Numbered from the stretch's first letter, positions 25,622 to 36,080 are shown. The stretch is 64,000 bases of DNA from Planctomycetota bacterium (GCA_018814045.1 JAHJAR010000060.1:1-64000), one strand, 5' to 3'. The notes: a model not told the origin generated them from the sequence alone. Numbers and translations are program-made.

Positions 25622-26890
25622 CTAGGTGCCTTCGTGCGAACTGGACAGGTATGTCACCTGCTCGCGCGTCAGGTGGTCGATGCGCACGCGCATCGATTCA
25701 AGCTTCAGCTTGGATACCCAGTCCTCGATCTTCTGGGGCACGTCGTGCACGCTAACGGAGAGCTTCTTGCGGAGTTTCTTGACCCATTCGGCCGCCAGCG
25801 CCTGCGTGGCGAAGCTCATGTCCATCACGCTGGCCGGGTGCCCGGTGGCCGCGCTGAGGTTCACGAGCCGGCCGTCGGCAAGCAAATGGATGCTCTTGTT
25901 CCGTGTGATCTGATACTCGTCCACGTTGAGGCGTACGCCCTTGACGACCTTCTTCGCCAGCTTGCGCAAGGCCGGGATGTCGATCTCGACGTCGAAGTGG
26001 CCGCTGTTGCAGACGATGGCGCCGTCCTGCATCTTGCGGAAGTGCTCCGCGCGCAGCACGTGCTTGTTGCCGGTGACGGTGATGAAAACCTCGCCGAACG
26101 TCGCCGCTTCAGACATCGGGCGCACATCGAAACCATCCATGACCGCTTCCAGCGCCTTGAGCGGCTCGATTTCCGTGACGGTGACGATCGCCCCCGCGCC
26201 GCGGGCCCGCATCGCCACCCCACGCCCGCACCAGCCGTAGCCGGCGACGACAACACGCTTGCCGGCCAGCAGGATGTCGGTCGCCCGGACGACGCCATCC
26301 AGCGTGCTCTGACCGGTGCCGTAGCGGTTGTCGAACAGGTGCTTGGTATCGGCATCGTTGACGGCGATAACCGGGAACGCGAGCGTGCCGTCGTTCTCCA
26401 TCGCGCGCAGGCGAATGACGCCGGTCGTCGTTTCTTCCATGCTGGCGAGGATGTTGGCGGCCTCCCGGCGGCGTTTGCCCTGTAGCGTGTTCACGAGATC
26501 GGCCCCATCATCCATGGTGATCTGGGGCTGGATGTCGATTACCGAGTTGAGGTGCTCGTAGAACACACGCACGCTCTCGCCCCGCCGGGCATAGACGCTG
26601 ACACCAAAGTCCTTGACCAGGCTGGCCGCGACGGGATCCTGCGTGCTGAGCGGGTTTGAGGCACACAGCGCCGGCGTGGCGCCGCCGGCCTTGAGCGTGC
26701 GCATCAGGTTGGCGGTCTCGGACGTGACGTGCATGCAGCAGCCGACGTGCAGACCGCGCAGTGGTTTCTCCTTCTCGAAGCGCTTGCGAATCAGGGCCAG
26801 CACGGGCATGTCGCGGTCGGCCCAGAGGATCTTCTTCTTGCCTTCAGCGGCGAGCCGCAGGTCGGTCACGTCACAACGTCGTTTTGCCAT
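25622..26890 (-). CDS. ahcY: S-adenosylhomocysteine hydrolase
   Basis: The 422-residue cytoplasmic enzyme splits S-adenosylhomocysteine to adenosine and homocysteine, keeping methylation running. Visible signatures are CMHVTSETANLMRTL, SNPLSTQD, NRYGTGQSTLDGV and the NAD-binding GYGWCGRGVAMRARG, with CNSGHFDVEIDI and the conserved LVNLSAATGHPASVMDMSF near the C-terminus. Length and order match the shorter bacterial and archaeal form of the enzyme, which lacks the insert of the eukaryotic type. It is 124 bp upstream of arcC in the same direction. I looked in the 26891-27187 leader for an SAH-riboswitch pattern and did not find a convincing one. Confidence 0.92.
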   Translation of the reverse strand: MAKRRCDVTDLRLAAEGKKKILWADRDMPVLALIRKRFEKEKPLRGLHVGCCMHVTSETANLMRTLKAGGATPALCASNPLSTQDPVAASLVKDFGVSVYARRGESVRVFYEHLNSVIDIQPQITMDDGADLVNTLQGKRRREAANILASMEETTTGVIRLRAMENDGTLAFPVIAVNDADTKHLFDNRYGTGQSTLDGVVRATDILLAGKRVVVAGYGWCGRGVAMRARGAGAIVTVTEIEPLKALEAVMDGFDVRPMSEAATFGEVFITVTGNKHVLRAEHFRKMQDGAIVCNSGHFDVEIDIPALRKLAKKVVKGVRLNVDEYQITRNKSIHLLADGRLVNLSAATGHPASVMDMSFATQALAAEWVKKLRKKLSVSVHDVPQKIEDWVSKLKLESMRVRIDHLTREQVTYLSSSHEGT

Positions 26891-27187
26891 TGGTGACTGC
26901 TCCCATCTTCGGCGGGTGACGCCCGCCGGTCATGCGTTGTCGTTGTTGGCCGAGCGGGACGAACATCCCCGGCTGGGGGAATGGTCCGGGCAGGCCGGTC
27001 TCGCGCCGAGATCGGCCTGCGCCCACTTGCAGCACGAAGGTTATCAGTGTTTGGGAGCGTGCACAAGCAAAGCGCGGCGAACTCCCCGGCACCAACCAGA
27101 GCCACGAGCACTAGCAAGCGAGCCCTTGCACACGGCGGTTGCCGAGTAGGACCCGCGCGCTTGCGCTCGGGGCGCGGAGCGTTGTTA
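26891..27187. other. Non-coding leader between ahcY and the transporter gene
   Basis: No open frame with coding character was found. Near 26907-26921 the plus strand has GGCGGGTGACGCCCGCC, a short hairpin just before ahcY. At 27155-27180 there is a diverged copy of the REP-like repeat (CGCGCTTGCGCTCGGGG). Both are weak signals. Confidence 0.4.
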
Positions 27188-28531
27188 CTACTCGACCGTC
27201 TTGTGCTTCGGGGCCTTCAGCAAGAGGGCCAATACCGCCGCCACCAGGCAGGCCACGCCGGCGACAATGAACGGCGTAATCCAGGCATTCACTCCGGCGC
27301 CACTCGTGGACGCGGCATCTTTGAAGTAGCCGGCGACCTGCGGGCCGGCGATGCCGGCGATGCCGTAGGCCAGAAACACCCAAGGGTAATTCGAGCCGAC
27401 GTTCTTATTGCCGAAGAAATCAGCCGTGGCGGCCGGGAACAAGGCGAAGTTGCCGCCGAAGTTAAAGCCGATAATGCAGGCACCGATCGTCAGGCCCAGG
27501 GTGGTTCCGCCAATCTTGAAGAAGACGAGCATCATGATGCCCTGGCTCAGGCACATCAGGAACAGGGCCGCCTTGCGACCGATCTTGTCGGAGGCGGTAC
27601 CCCAGATGATGCGCCCGAGACCGTTGAGGATCGCGTACCAGGCCATGGCCGTGCCCGCCGCAGCACCAGCGTTGCCGGCGTAGTTGTTCGCTTCCAGGGC
27701 GTCGATGCCGAAGAGGCGGATGCAGTAGATCACCATCAACCCGGCCAGCGCGGAACCGATGAACATCAACAACAGGCCCCAGTACTGCGGGGTGGCGAAC
27801 ATCTCACCGGTCGTGAGGTTCACGGCACCTGAGGGCGCGGCGGTTGCCGAGCTCGCCGCGGGTGGATTCCATCCGGCCGGCTTCCAACCCGCCGGTGGGT
27901 TCACCATCACGAGGCTGCCGAGCAACACGAAAACCAGGAACACTATGCCGTAGATAACGAAGACGCTCTGCACACCCGGCAAGCCGAAGACGTTGGTCGT
28001 GTTGAGCAGGCCACCAAACCAACTACCGGCCAGCTTCACCCAGATCGTAGCGCCGAACCCGAAGCCGGCCACCGCGAGCCCGGTGATCATTCCTTTCTTG
28101 TCCGGGAACCACTTGACGCAGACCGCGATGGGCACAACGTAGGCGAAACCGATGCCGGCACCGCCAATCAGCCCGATGCAAATGAACTGTGCCAGGAAGG
28201 TTTTGCCCAGGAGGCCGCCCAGGACGTATCCGAGCCCCAGTACGAGGCCACCCACGACTGCAACGATGCGCGGCCCGGACGCCGCCTGCCAGCGCCCGGC
28301 GAAAAGCATGACGAACGCGAAGGCTGCCAACCCGGCCGAGAACACCCACGCGGCCTGCCCGGCCGTAAACTCGTAACCACCGTCGGCTGCGGTGATCTTC
28401 TTGGTAAACACGCTCCAGGCGTAGATGGCGCCCAACGCCAACTGAATCAGAATCGCGCCGACCACGACCAGCCAGCGGTTCATCACTCGCTCCGCCGGCG
28501 CGGCGGCAACACCAGCCTCTTGACCCGGCAT
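27188..28531 (-). CDS. OFA-family (oxalate/formate antiporter-like) MFS transporter
   Basis: The 447-residue protein has 12 hydrophobic segments and starts MNRWLVVVGAILIQLALGAIYAWSVF after a short tail, typical of the oxalate:formate antiporter family. GIGFAYVVPIAVCVKWFPDKKGMITGLAVAGFGFGA is the strongest family segment, and GRIIWGTASDKIGRK is the MFS loop motif. A strong GAGAGAGGAG site precedes ATG at 28531. The neighbouring acetyl-CoA synthetase in the same direction suggests transport of a small carboxylate such as acetate, formate or oxalate; this is inference. Confidence 0.85.
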   Translation of the reverse strand: MPGQEAGVAAAPAERVMNRWLVVVGAILIQLALGAIYAWSVFTKKITAADGGYEFTAGQAAWVFSAGLAAFAFVMLFAGRWQAASGPRIVAVVGGLVLGLGYVLGGLLGKTFLAQFICIGLIGGAGIGFAYVVPIAVCVKWFPDKKGMITGLAVAGFGFGATIWVKLAGSWFGGLLNTTNVFGLPGVQSVFVIYGIVFLVFVLLGSLVMVNPPAGWKPAGWNPPAASSATAAPSGAVNLTTGEMFATPQYWGLLLMFIGSALAGLMVIYCIRLFGIDALEANNYAGNAGAAAGTAMAWYAILNGLGRIIWGTASDKIGRKAALFLMCLSQGIMMLVFFKIGGTTLGLTIGACIIGFNFGGNFALFPAATADFFGNKNVGSNYPWVFLAYGIAGIAGPQVAGYFKDAASTSGAGVNAWITPFIVAGVACLVAAVLALLLKAPKHKTVE

Positions 28532-28566
28532 GGTTACTCCTCTCTCTGTGAGGTTCTGAAAGAAAC

Positions 28567-28604
28567 CGGCCGCGGGGGGGCTCTGTCGCTGCTCCCCGCG
28601 GCCG
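28567..28604 (-). terminator. Strong hairpin between acs and the transporter gene
   Basis: A perfect 11-bp stem (CGGCCGCGGGG with CCCCGCGGCCG) and a 16-nt loop lie 20 bp after the acs stop codon. On the minus strand the stem is followed by GTTTCTTTC, a weak T tract. It may end or attenuate acs transcription before the transporter gene. Confidence 0.5.
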
Positions 28605-28623
28605 TCTTGCTTTCGATGTCTAA

Positions 28624-30594
28624 CTAGGGCTTATTCTCGATCAGGTCCCGGACCACGCCCGGATCGGCCAGCGTCGAGGTGTCGCCAACTTGATCGATTT
28701 GGTTCTCGGCGATCTTGCGCAGAATCCGCCGCATGATCTTGCCGGAGCGGGTCTTGGGTAGTCCCGGTGCCCAGTGGATCATGTCCGGTGCCGCGATCGC
28801 GCCGATCTCCTTGCGCACGTGCTTGACGAGTTCCTTCTTGAGCTCGTCGGTGTACTCCTCACCGGTCTTCAGGGTCACGTAGGCGTAGATGCCCTGGCCC
28901 TTGATCTCGTGCGGATAGCCCACGACCGCGGCCTCGGTTACGGCCGGGTGCGACACCAAGGCACTCTCGACCTCAGCGGTGCCCATGCGGTGACCGGAGA
29001 CGTTGATCACGTCGTCGATGCGGCCGGTGATCCAGTAATACCCGTCCTCGTCGCGGCGGCAACCGTCGCCGGTGAAGTAATACCCCGGCACGCGGACGAA
29101 GTAGGTCTCTTTGAAGCGCTCATGCTGGCCGTAAACGGTCCGCATGATGCCGGGCCACGGCTCGGAGATGAACAGGGCGCCCGAGGTGGCACCGGTCAAC
29201 TCCTCGCCCTGCTCGTCCAGGATGATCGGCTTGACGCCGAAGAACGGCAGCGTGGCCGAGCCGGGCTTCTGCGGGATGGCACCGGCCAGCGGGGTGATGA
29301 GAATGCCGCCGGTCTCGGTTTGCCACCAGGTATCGACGATGGGGCAGCGCTCCTTGCCGACGACGCGGTAGTACCACATCCAGGCCTCGGGGTTGATGGG
29401 CTCGCCGACGGTACCGAGCAGGCGCAGGCTGGAGAGGTCGCGCTTGTTCACCGGGTCATCGCCCTCGCGCATGATGGCGCGGATGGCGGTGGGGGCGGTG
29501 TAGAACTGGTTGACCTTGTACTTGTCGCAGACGTCCCAGAAACGGCCGGCATCGGGATAGGTCGGGATGCCCTCGAACATGATCGTCGTGGCACCGTTGC
29601 AGAGCGGGCCGTAGACGATGTAAGAGTGTCCCGTGACCCAACCGATGTCCGCTGTGCACCAGTAAATATCGCCATCGTGATAATCGAAAATGAGCTTGTG
29701 CGTAAAGGCGGTGAACACCATGTAGCCGCCGACGGTGTGCAGCACGCCCTTGGGCTTGCCGGTGGAGCCGGAGGTGTAGAGGATGAAGAGCGGGTCTTCG
29801 GAATCCATCCACTCGGGCTCACACTCGGCCGACGCGCTCTTCATCACGTCGTGCCACCAGTGGTCGCGACCGGCCTGCATGGTGACCGAGACCTTGTCGC
29901 CGACGCGCTCGTAGACGATGCAGGTCTTGACGTTGACGCCCTGTTTGGCGGCCAGGTTCATGGCTTCGTCCGCGTTGGACTTCAGCGTGATGGCCTTGGC
30001 ACCGCGGAAAACGCCGTCGGTGGTGACCAGGAACTCGCAGGTCGAGTCGACGATGCGGTCGGCCAGCGAGTCAGGGCTGAAGCCGCCGAACACTATCGAG
30101 TGAACCGCGCCGATGCGGGCGCAGGCCAGCATGGCGATAGCCAGTTCCTTGACCATCGGCATGTAGATCGAGACGCGGTCGCCCTTCTTGACGCCGAAGC
30201 CCTTCATCGCGTTGGCAAACTTGCAGACCTCGCCGTGCAACTCGCGGTAGGTCAGCTTGGCGTCTTCGCCCGGTTCGTTGCCTTCCCAGATGATCGCGAC
30301 CTGGTCGCCGCGCTTCTCGAGGTGCCGGTCCAGGCAGTTGTACGTGATGTTCGTCTTGGCACCGAGGAACCACTTGATTGAGATGGCGTTCTTGAAATCG
30401 TACTCGCGGACCTTGCTCCACTTCTCCTTCCAGTAGAACTCGCCGGCGATCTCACCCCAGAATCCACCCGGATCCTCGATCGACCGTTTGTACATCTCCT
30501 TGTACTGATCCATGGACTTGATGTAAGCGCCCTTGACGAAGTCGTCCGAGGGGTAGAAAACATCCTTTGCGGTGCGTGCGCTGTCCGCCGACAT
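28624..30594 (-). CDS. acs: Acetyl-CoA synthetase (AMP-forming)
   Basis: The 656-residue enzyme activates acetate to acetyl-CoA through acetyl-AMP. ATG at 30594 follows a GGAGG site and gives the family-normal length. Motifs in order are [18 protein letters not shown], the adenylate-forming A3 loop [66 protein letters not shown] and the acetylation-target loop [15 protein letters not shown] near the C-terminus. A frame extension to 30660 was not used. The gene heads a leftward pair with the OFA transporter. Confidence 0.95.
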   Translation of the reverse strand: MSADSARTAKDVFYPSDDFVKGAYIKSMDQYKEMYKRSIEDPGGFWGEIAGEFYWKEKWSKVREYDFKNAISIKWFLGAKTNITYNCLDRHLEKRGDQVAIIWEGNEPGEDAKLTYRELHGEVCKFANAMKGFGVKKGDRVSIYMPMVKELAIAMLACARIGAVHSIVFGGFSPDSLADRIVDSTCEFLVTTDGVFRGAKAITLKSNADEAMNLAAKQGVNVKTCIVYERVGDKVSVTMQAGRDHWWHDVMKSASAECEPEWMDSEDPLFILYTSGSTGKPKGVLHTVGGYMVFTAFTHKLIFDYHDGDIYWCTADIGWVTGHSYIVYGPLCNGATTIMFEGIPTYPDAGRFWDVCDKYKVNQFYTAPTAIRAIMREGDDPVNKRDLSSLRLLGTVGEPINPEAWMWYYRVVGKERCPIVDTWWQTETGGILITPLAGAIPQKPGSATLPFFGVKPIILDEQGEELTGATSGALFISEPWPGIMRTVYGQHERFKETYFVRVPGYYFTGDGCRRDEDGYYWITGRIDDVINVSGHRMGTAEVESALVSHPAVTEAAVVGYPHEIKGQGIYAYVTLKTGEEYTDELKKELVKHVRKEIGAIAAPDMIHWAPGLPKTRSGKIMRRILRKIAENQIDQVGDTSTLADPGVVRDLIENKP

Positions 30595-30660
30595 GTGTAC
30601 CTCCAACTGGTTTACCAAAACCTCTCTGTTGCACCTGCGTTCAAGCCGTGGCCCAGGCAC

Positions 30661-31761
30661 ATGAGCCCGTCGCTAAGACAGCACCGGTGCGAGCGGGCCG
30701 TCGAACCGCGTAGTGTACGCGAAAACTGGGCCGCGCAGCCAGTCCCCCAAGCCACGCAAAACTCCCAAAATCCACCTCACCGGCCAGGGCCGGGTCGCTC
30801 AGAAAACGCTCGCCTGCGGGCTGCTCACCTTTCGGTGGCGAACACTCCGCCAATCACGACCCCTGCGATCGGACGCAGCCCGACGATGACGGGGCGGCCA
30901 TTACTGCTAACGCCTGACTCACCCACGCCCATCTACCCCGTAGCCGGCCGATCACGAACCTGGTGACTAATACTGTCGAGATTGCCCAGCGAGTCCCTTT
31001 CGGCAAAGGCTATGGTCGGGAAACACCCGCACGCCTCAAATAGACGCCCCCCGGGTTACTCTCCTGCCAGCGGCGGCCACGGGCTGAGTGGCGGGGATTG
31101 GTGCGTGTCACACCGAAGCTGCCGGCCCACCCGCAACGCAGGCGGGACCATGTACACCTACCATAGCAGCAGCGCCCCGACTGTGGTCGGATACCACTGC
31201 GTACCCGTCTCGCGGCAAGATCCATGCCGCGAATGTCGCCGGGGCGACCAGGCAACCGACGCCGCTCCAAGCATGGCCTGCCCACGGCTGACGGCATACT
31301 CGCACCCGCGTTCTGGCCCAAACTGGCGGACGGGAACTGGCCAACGGCAACGTAACCTTAAACATGTCAATTAGTTAGCGACTAATATGCGGCCTGCCTG
31401 GCGTGCAGATCAGCACGGCTCGAACGGCGGAACCACACGCAGATGCGAGCCGTGGCCCCTCACAGCAGGCAACCGGCGTGGATGCTCAGGGTGCGCGAAA
31501 GTGCGGCACACTGGGGCTTTTGGCCTACCTGATCATTCGAGGCCGAGAACGGGCGCCGCCCGCGGCCCACCGGCGGTCTTGGCGAGACAGCCCCGCGGCC
31601 GTCGGTCGAAACTCGCCTGCGAGACGGGCACCACCATGGCAGGTTTGGGGCTGCGGACCGGGCACGTGGCCAAGCCGGCACATCTGGTGCCCGAGGGCCG
31701 GGTCAACGCAACCGCCGCCTTCATTCCACATACATCAAGCGGCTTTTGCGGCGGACTTCTG
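30661..31761. other. 1.1-kb stretch without a supportable gene
   Basis: Several short frames exist on both strands but none has domain-like sequence, a good ribosome site or consistent codon bias. One AT-richer hairpin, ATTAGT-TAGCG-ACTAAT, lies at 31370-31386. The stretch may hold decayed sequence or regulatory DNA for acs. Confidence 0.45.
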
Positions 31762-33087
31762 CTAAGGACCGGCGCGCGGTCGGGCATCTCGGTCCGGCTG
31801 GGGAGCATTGCCCTGGACAGTCTGCTCGTAGAGCCTCCAAACCTGCTCGGCGCTGCGCGTGGCGCTGAACGAGGCTTGTACCGCGGCGCGACCCCGTTCG
31901 GCCAGACGGTCGCGCAGCTTGCGGTCGTCCATCAACTGACTCAGAGTGGCGACCAGGTCCCCCAGATTGCCCGGCTCATGGAGCAATCCTCCGCCGGTTT
32001 CCTCAATCAACTCGGGAAACGAGCCGTGATGCGGCAAGGCTGCGGGAACGCCGCTGGCGAGCGCCTCGAGCACGGAGTACCCCTTCGACTCGCGATAGCG
32101 TGTTGGCACGGCCAGCACGTGCAGCGACCGCAGGAAATCCAGCTTGCCCTGCCGATCGACTTCGCCGACGAAGTCACAGGCATCGGCCAGACCGCGCCCG
32201 CTCAACTCCGCGCAGACGCGGTCGCTGAATGCGCGCTCGGCGGGGCCGAGATAGCCCGCGATGCGCAGGCGGCAATCGCGGCCGGCCTCGCGCAGGCGCG
32301 CAAACGCGTGGCACAGATCGTCCAGTCCCTTCTCCGGGCAGATACGGGCCAAGTAGCCGATGACGAACGGGGGCGGTGGTGGCACGGTACTCCGAACGAA
32401 GTCGTTGACCCGGATGCCCATCCGCACCGTGTGCACCCGGTCTCGCGGCAAAGCGAAGTGCGCGGCGGCGTGCGCGGCGTAGTAATTCGTCAGGGCGACA
32501 AAGCCATCCACGTCCTGGGCACGTTGGCGGATCAGTTCGAAGGCGTCCGCGCGGTACGGCTCAGGCAATGCATCGAGGAAGATGTCTTCGCCGCTCAGCG
32601 TACACAGCACCGGTACGCCGAGCGCACTCTTGAGCCGGCGTACCAAGCCGAGCATCATCAGGTTGGGAATATGTACGAGCGCGGGCCTAAGCTGGCGAAC
32701 ACCGGATACCAGCCGTTCCAGCTCCCTGCGCAGCGGACCGTCTTCGCCCTCCAGCACCGAGACGGTCAGGGCGCCCAACGCGGTCGCGGAAGTACCGGAA
32801 GCGAAGCGGCCGATGTTGCGCAGCAGCGCCGGCGAATCCAGCAGCCGGCTGAGGAAACGCGGAGTGTGACGGAAAAACGCACTGGTGTGCTGCAAGTAGA
32901 CGTTCAACCCGCCGTAGAAGACCCGCCCCTGACTGACGTCCACCTCGTCGGTGCGCGGGGGTGTGTAGAGCGGAAGCAACACGACGTCGCGGCCCTGCTC
33001 GATAAGCGTGGCAGCCATCCGGTTGTCGTGCAGGCAACTGCCGCAGTACATGCCTCCGGCGCCGGCGGTCAGGTAGACGATTCTCAT
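31762..33087 (-). CDS. GT4-type glycosyltransferase
   Basis: The product from ATG at 33087 has 441 residues. The first Rossmann domain opens MRIVYLTAGAGGMYCGSCLHDNRMAATL, with the glycine-rich acceptor loop. The second domain starts near FVIGYLARICPEKGLDDL and contains YRESKGYSVLEALASGVPAALP...FPELIEETGGG, the E-x7-E nucleotide-sugar site of group 1 (GT4) transferases. LSGEDIFLDAL in the linker is typical of a planctomycete GT4 subset. The acceptor is unknown. The gene diverges from the PQQ-type gene across 165 bp. Confidence 0.85.
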   Translation of the reverse strand: MRIVYLTAGAGGMYCGSCLHDNRMAATLIEQGRDVVLLPLYTPPRTDEVDVSQGRVFYGGLNVYLQHTSAFFRHTPRFLSRLLDSPALLRNIGRFASGTSATALGALTVSVLEGEDGPLRRELERLVSGVRQLRPALVHIPNLMMLGLVRRLKSALGVPVLCTLSGEDIFLDALPEPYRADAFELIRQRAQDVDGFVALTNYYAAHAAAHFALPRDRVHTVRMGIRVNDFVRSTVPPPPPFVIGYLARICPEKGLDDLCHAFARLREAGRDCRLRIAGYLGPAERAFSDRVCAELSGRGLADACDFVGEVDRQGKLDFLRSLHVLAVPTRYRESKGYSVLEALASGVPAALPHHGSFPELIEETGGGLLHEPGNLGDLVATLSQLMDDRKLRDRLAERGRAAVQASFSATRSAEQVWRLYEQTVQGNAPQPDRDARPRAGP

Positions 33088-33252
33088 TCGGTCTCCGCGG
33101 AGGCGGCCGGGGCCCGCGCTGCGGGCCGCCACACTCCCGCCCAGACAGTATACTGACGGTCCAAGCGGCGTCGCCCCGGCTTCGCGGGGTCGGCCCCTGA
33201 GATCGTCGCATGGCGGCGCCGGGCTTGGCGGGAGGTGCAGGAGAGGATGCTC

Positions 33253-34695
33253 ATGCGAGTGATTCTGCTAATCGCGGCGATGACGGCGTCCGTCGCCCTG
33301 CTTCCGGCCCAGGAGCCCAAGCGCGGCGACAGCCCGATGTGGGGCGGAACGCCGGACCGGAACATGGTGTCGGATGAGACGGGGATTCCGCAGGAGTGGG
33401 ACGTCGAAACGAAACGAAACGTCAAGTGGGTGGCCCCGCTGGGATCGACCACGTACGGTACGCCGGTCGTGGCGAATGGGCGCATCTACGTCGGCACGAA
33501 CAACGACGGCCAGTTGCGCTCGGGAATAGAAGGCGATAAGGGGGTGCTGGTCTGCCTGGAGGAGCAGACCGGCAAGTTGCTCTGGCAAGCCACGCACGAC
33601 AAGCTGGCCAGCGGGGACGCCAACGACTGGGCCAAGCAGGGCATCTGCTCGGGGCCGTACGTCGCGGGCGACCGCTGCTACTACGTCAGCAATCGCTGCG
33701 AGCTGGTCTGCGCCGACGTCGAGGGTTTCCAGGACGGCGAAAACGACGGGCCATTCCAGGCTGAGAAATACCACGAGCAGCAGGACGCCGACTTCGTCTG
33801 GATCCTCGACATGATCAAGGAACTGGGCGTCTTTCCACACAACCTGGCCACGTCCTCGCCAGTCGTGGCGGGCGACCTGGTCTTCATTCTCACGTCCAAC
33901 GGCGTCGACGAGACACATGTGCACCTGCCGGCCCCCGATGCGCCGGCCTTCATCGCGGTGAATCGCAAGAGTGGACGTGTCGTCTGGAAACGCAACGACC
34001 CCGGCAAGAACACGTTGCACGGGCAGTGGTCGTCACCCGCCTATGGCGTCATCGCCGGCGAGCCCCAGGTCATCTTCGGGGGCGGCGACGGCTGGTGCTA
34101 TGCCTTCGAGCCTCAGACCGGGAAGCCACTCTGGAAATTCGATTTGAATCCGAAGGACGCGCTCTGGAAACCCGGGGGAAGGGGCACGCGCAACTACATC
34201 GTCGCCACGCCGGTTATCCACGCTGACAAGGTGTTCCTGGCGGTCGGGCAGGATCCGGAGCAAGGCGATGGCCCCGGCCACCTGTACGCCATCGATGCCA
34301 CCAAACGCGGGGACATCACTACGACTGGACGCATCTGGCACCGGGGCGGCGACGACTTTGGCCGCTCCTTGTCTGCCTGTGCCGTCAGGGATGGCCTGTT
34401 GTACACGGCCGACCTGGCCGGCTTTCTCTATTGTCTGGACGCCCAGACTGGGCAGCAGTACTGGCGCTGGGACGTCGAGGCGGCCGTGTGGGGCTCGCCC
34501 CTGGTCGTGGACGGCAAGGTGCTGCTCGGCGATACGGACGGCGAACTCGCCGTGCTCGCGCAGGGCAAGGAGATGCGCGAACTCGCGACAATCGACATGC
34601 AGAACGCCATCTACACGGCACCAGTGGCGGCAAACGGCGTACTCTACATCGCCAATCGGCGGGCGCTGTTCGCGCTCGCACAAGAGAAGCCCTGA
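33253..34695 (+). CDS. Exported PQQ-type beta-propeller protein
   Basis: From ATG at 33253, placed 6-7 bases after AGGAGAGG, the product has 480 residues with a signal peptide (MRVILLIAAMTASVALLPAQ). The mature part has repeated propeller blades such as GTPVVANGRIYVGTN..., GVLVCLEEQTGKLLWQ and GLLYTADLAGFLYCLDAQTGQQYW, in which Gly and Trp mark each blade. No PQQ-binding or dehydrogenase active-site set was recognised, so it is more likely a scaffold or binding protein than an enzyme. It pairs with a similar gene downstream. Confidence 0.8.
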   Translation: MRVILLIAAMTASVALLPAQEPKRGDSPMWGGTPDRNMVSDETGIPQEWDVETKRNVKWVAPLGSTTYGTPVVANGRIYVGTNNDGQLRSGIEGDKGVLVCLEEQTGKLLWQATHDKLASGDANDWAKQGICSGPYVAGDRCYYVSNRCELVCADVEGFQDGENDGPFQAEKYHEQQDADFVWILDMIKELGVFPHNLATSSPVVAGDLVFILTSNGVDETHVHLPAPDAPAFIAVNRKSGRVVWKRNDPGKNTLHGQWSSPAYGVIAGEPQVIFGGGDGWCYAFEPQTGKPLWKFDLNPKDALWKPGGRGTRNYIVATPVIHADKVFLAVGQDPEQGDGPGHLYAIDATKRGDITTTGRIWHRGGDDFGRSLSACAVRDGLLYTADLAGFLYCLDAQTGQQYWRWDVEAAVWGSPLVVDGKVLLGDTDGELAVLAQGKEMRELATIDMQNAIYTAPVAANGVLYIANRRALFALAQEKP

Positions 34696-34731
34696 TGACG
34701 CCCGCTCCCAAGCACGAACTGCGACGCCACA

Positions 34732-34856
34732 CTAGTGTAGCGTCTCACAATTACGGCTCCGTATTTAAACCCGAGCCGCGACCGTCAGGGAGCGGTTGCC
34801 GGCGATGCCGACCGGTTCTCGACACAACCGCTCCCTTACGGTCGCGGCTCGGAAGG
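34732..34856. mobile_element. CTAG-ended hairpin element, right end eroded
   Basis: The left end reads CTAG-TGTAGCGTCTCACAATTACGG, matching the complete element at 19764. The core GAGCCGCGACCGTCAGGGAG and its inverted copy follow. The right terminal repeat is missing after GCGGCTCGGAAGG. It lies between the two propeller genes, 36 bp after the first stop and 25 bp before the second start. Confidence 0.7.
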
Positions 34857-34880
34857 CGTGTTGGAACAGGTTCCACGCTC

Positions 34881-36080
34881 ATGGGCTGCGGGCCAACGGT
34901 AGCCTGCATTGCCGCGTTACTCTCTCTGACAGCAGGCACGCTTGCCAAGCCGCTCGCGAGAGACTCGGCGCAGGTAGCGCCAACCACCCAAGCGGTCAGC
35001 ACCACACGCGTAGCGCAGCCGGCTGACGAGGATTGGCCGATGTTCCGAGGGAATCCGGCCCTGACCGGTGTCACGACGATTAGCTTGCCCGTGCCTTTGC
35101 GGGTGCGTTGGCGTCAGACCTTGAGCGAAGCGATCCAGTCCTCCGCCGCTGTCGTGGACGACACCGCCTACGTAGGCTGCGATGATGGGTACTTGTACGC
35201 GTTCCGCCTGAGCAGCGGGGCCGAGCGCTGGAAGTACCAGGCCCGCGAAGGGATCGAGTCATCGCCCACTGTGGTCGCTGGGACGGTCTATGCAGGCGAC
35301 AGCGAGGGCGTGCTGCACGCGGTGGATGCCCGCACGGGCGCGGCACGCTGGACGTTCACAACTGACGCCCAGATCATCTCCTCCGCCAACTGTTGCGCCG
35401 AGCGCATCATCTTCGGGTCGTACGACGGTTTCCTGTATTGCCTGCGGCGCGAGACCGGCGAGCTGGTGTGGAAATACGAAACCGAGGATCGAGTTCACGC
35501 GACGCCGGCGGTTGCGGGTGACAATGTTCTCGTGGCGGGATGCGACGGTGAATTGCACGTCGTCCGCCTGACCGACGGGACGCTGGTTCGCAAAGTGCGG
35601 CTGGGATCGCCGTGCGGTGCCTCGGCGGCGGTCCACGGCTCCCGCGTGGTTCTGGGCACGTACGAGTGTCAAGTCCTGTCGCTCGACTGGTCGCGGGGCA
35701 CTCTGCTCTGGACGTACCAACATCCCACGCGCGAGTTCCCGTTTCTGGCGACCGCGGCGGTAACGCCGAAGTACGTCTTCGTCGGCGGACGCGATAAGCG
35801 CATGCGCGCCTTGACACTGTCGACCGGCGAGACGCGCTGGGAACACACTGCCAAGGGACGGATCGACTCCTCGCCGACCGTGACGCCGGAGTACGTATTC
35901 TTCGGCAGCGATGATGGCCGGATTTACGCCCTGGAGCGCGAGACGGGCAGAGAGGCTTGGCGGTTTGAGACCGGGTCCGCGGTGAGCGCCTCCCCCGCAG
36001 TGGGGCAGGGTTGCCTCGTGGTTGGGACGCTCGACGGCGTGTTGTACTGCTTTGCACCCGAGCCAGGGAAATCTCCCTGA
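34881..36080 (+). CDS. Second exported PQQ-type beta-propeller protein
   Basis: ATG at 34881 gives 399 residues with a signal peptide ending near TAGTLAKPLA. An upstream extension through the repeat element was rejected. Eight or so blades follow, for example AYVGCDDGYLYAFRLSSGAERWKY, TVYAGDSEGVLHAVDARTGAARW and YVFFGSDDGRIYALERETGREAWRF; the DG(Y/F/R)(L/I)Y core recurs. The start DWPMFRGNPALTGV is the usual opening of planctomycete outer-sheet propeller proteins. It may bind polysaccharide or act as an assembly scaffold like BamB; the sequence does not decide. Confidence 0.8.
   Translation: MGCGPTVACIAALLSLTAGTLAKPLARDSAQVAPTTQAVSTTRVAQPADEDWPMFRGNPALTGVTTISLPVPLRVRWRQTLSEAIQSSAAVVDDTAYVGCDDGYLYAFRLSSGAERWKYQAREGIESSPTVVAGTVYAGDSEGVLHAVDARTGAARWTFTTDAQIISSANCCAERIIFGSYDGFLYCLRRETGELVWKYETEDRVHATPAVAGDNVLVAGCDGELHVVRLTDGTLVRKVRLGSPCGASAAVHGSRVVLGTYECQVLSLDWSRGTLLWTYQHPTREFPFLATAAVTPKYVFVGGRDKRMRALTLSTGETRWEHTAKGRIDSSPTVTPEYVFFGSDDGRIYALERETGREAWRFETGSAVSASPAVGQGCLVVGTLDGVLYCFAPEPGKSP

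Noticed and set aside
26891-27187. SAH riboswitch before ahcY
   Set aside because: The leader has short GC hairpins but I could not place the conserved SAH-binding core; a covariance search would be needed to revisit this.
28774-30381. 535-codon plus-strand frame opposite acs
   Set aside because: Antisense shadow of a fully motif-supported acetyl-CoA synthetase gene.
30982-31765. Several 60-130-codon frames in the 1.1-kb gap before the glycosyltransferase
   Set aside because: Low-complexity products, no ribosome sites, overlapping on both strands; none looks like a protein family.
33149-33154. TATACT box between the divergent glycosyltransferase and propeller genes
   Set aside because: No matching -35 box at normal spacing on either strand; AGTATACT is itself a palindrome, so direction cannot be assigned.
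31387-33156. 589-codon plus-strand frame opposite the glycosyltransferase gene
   Set aside because: Its sequence mirrors the GT4 gene in complementary frame and has no recognisable domain or start context.
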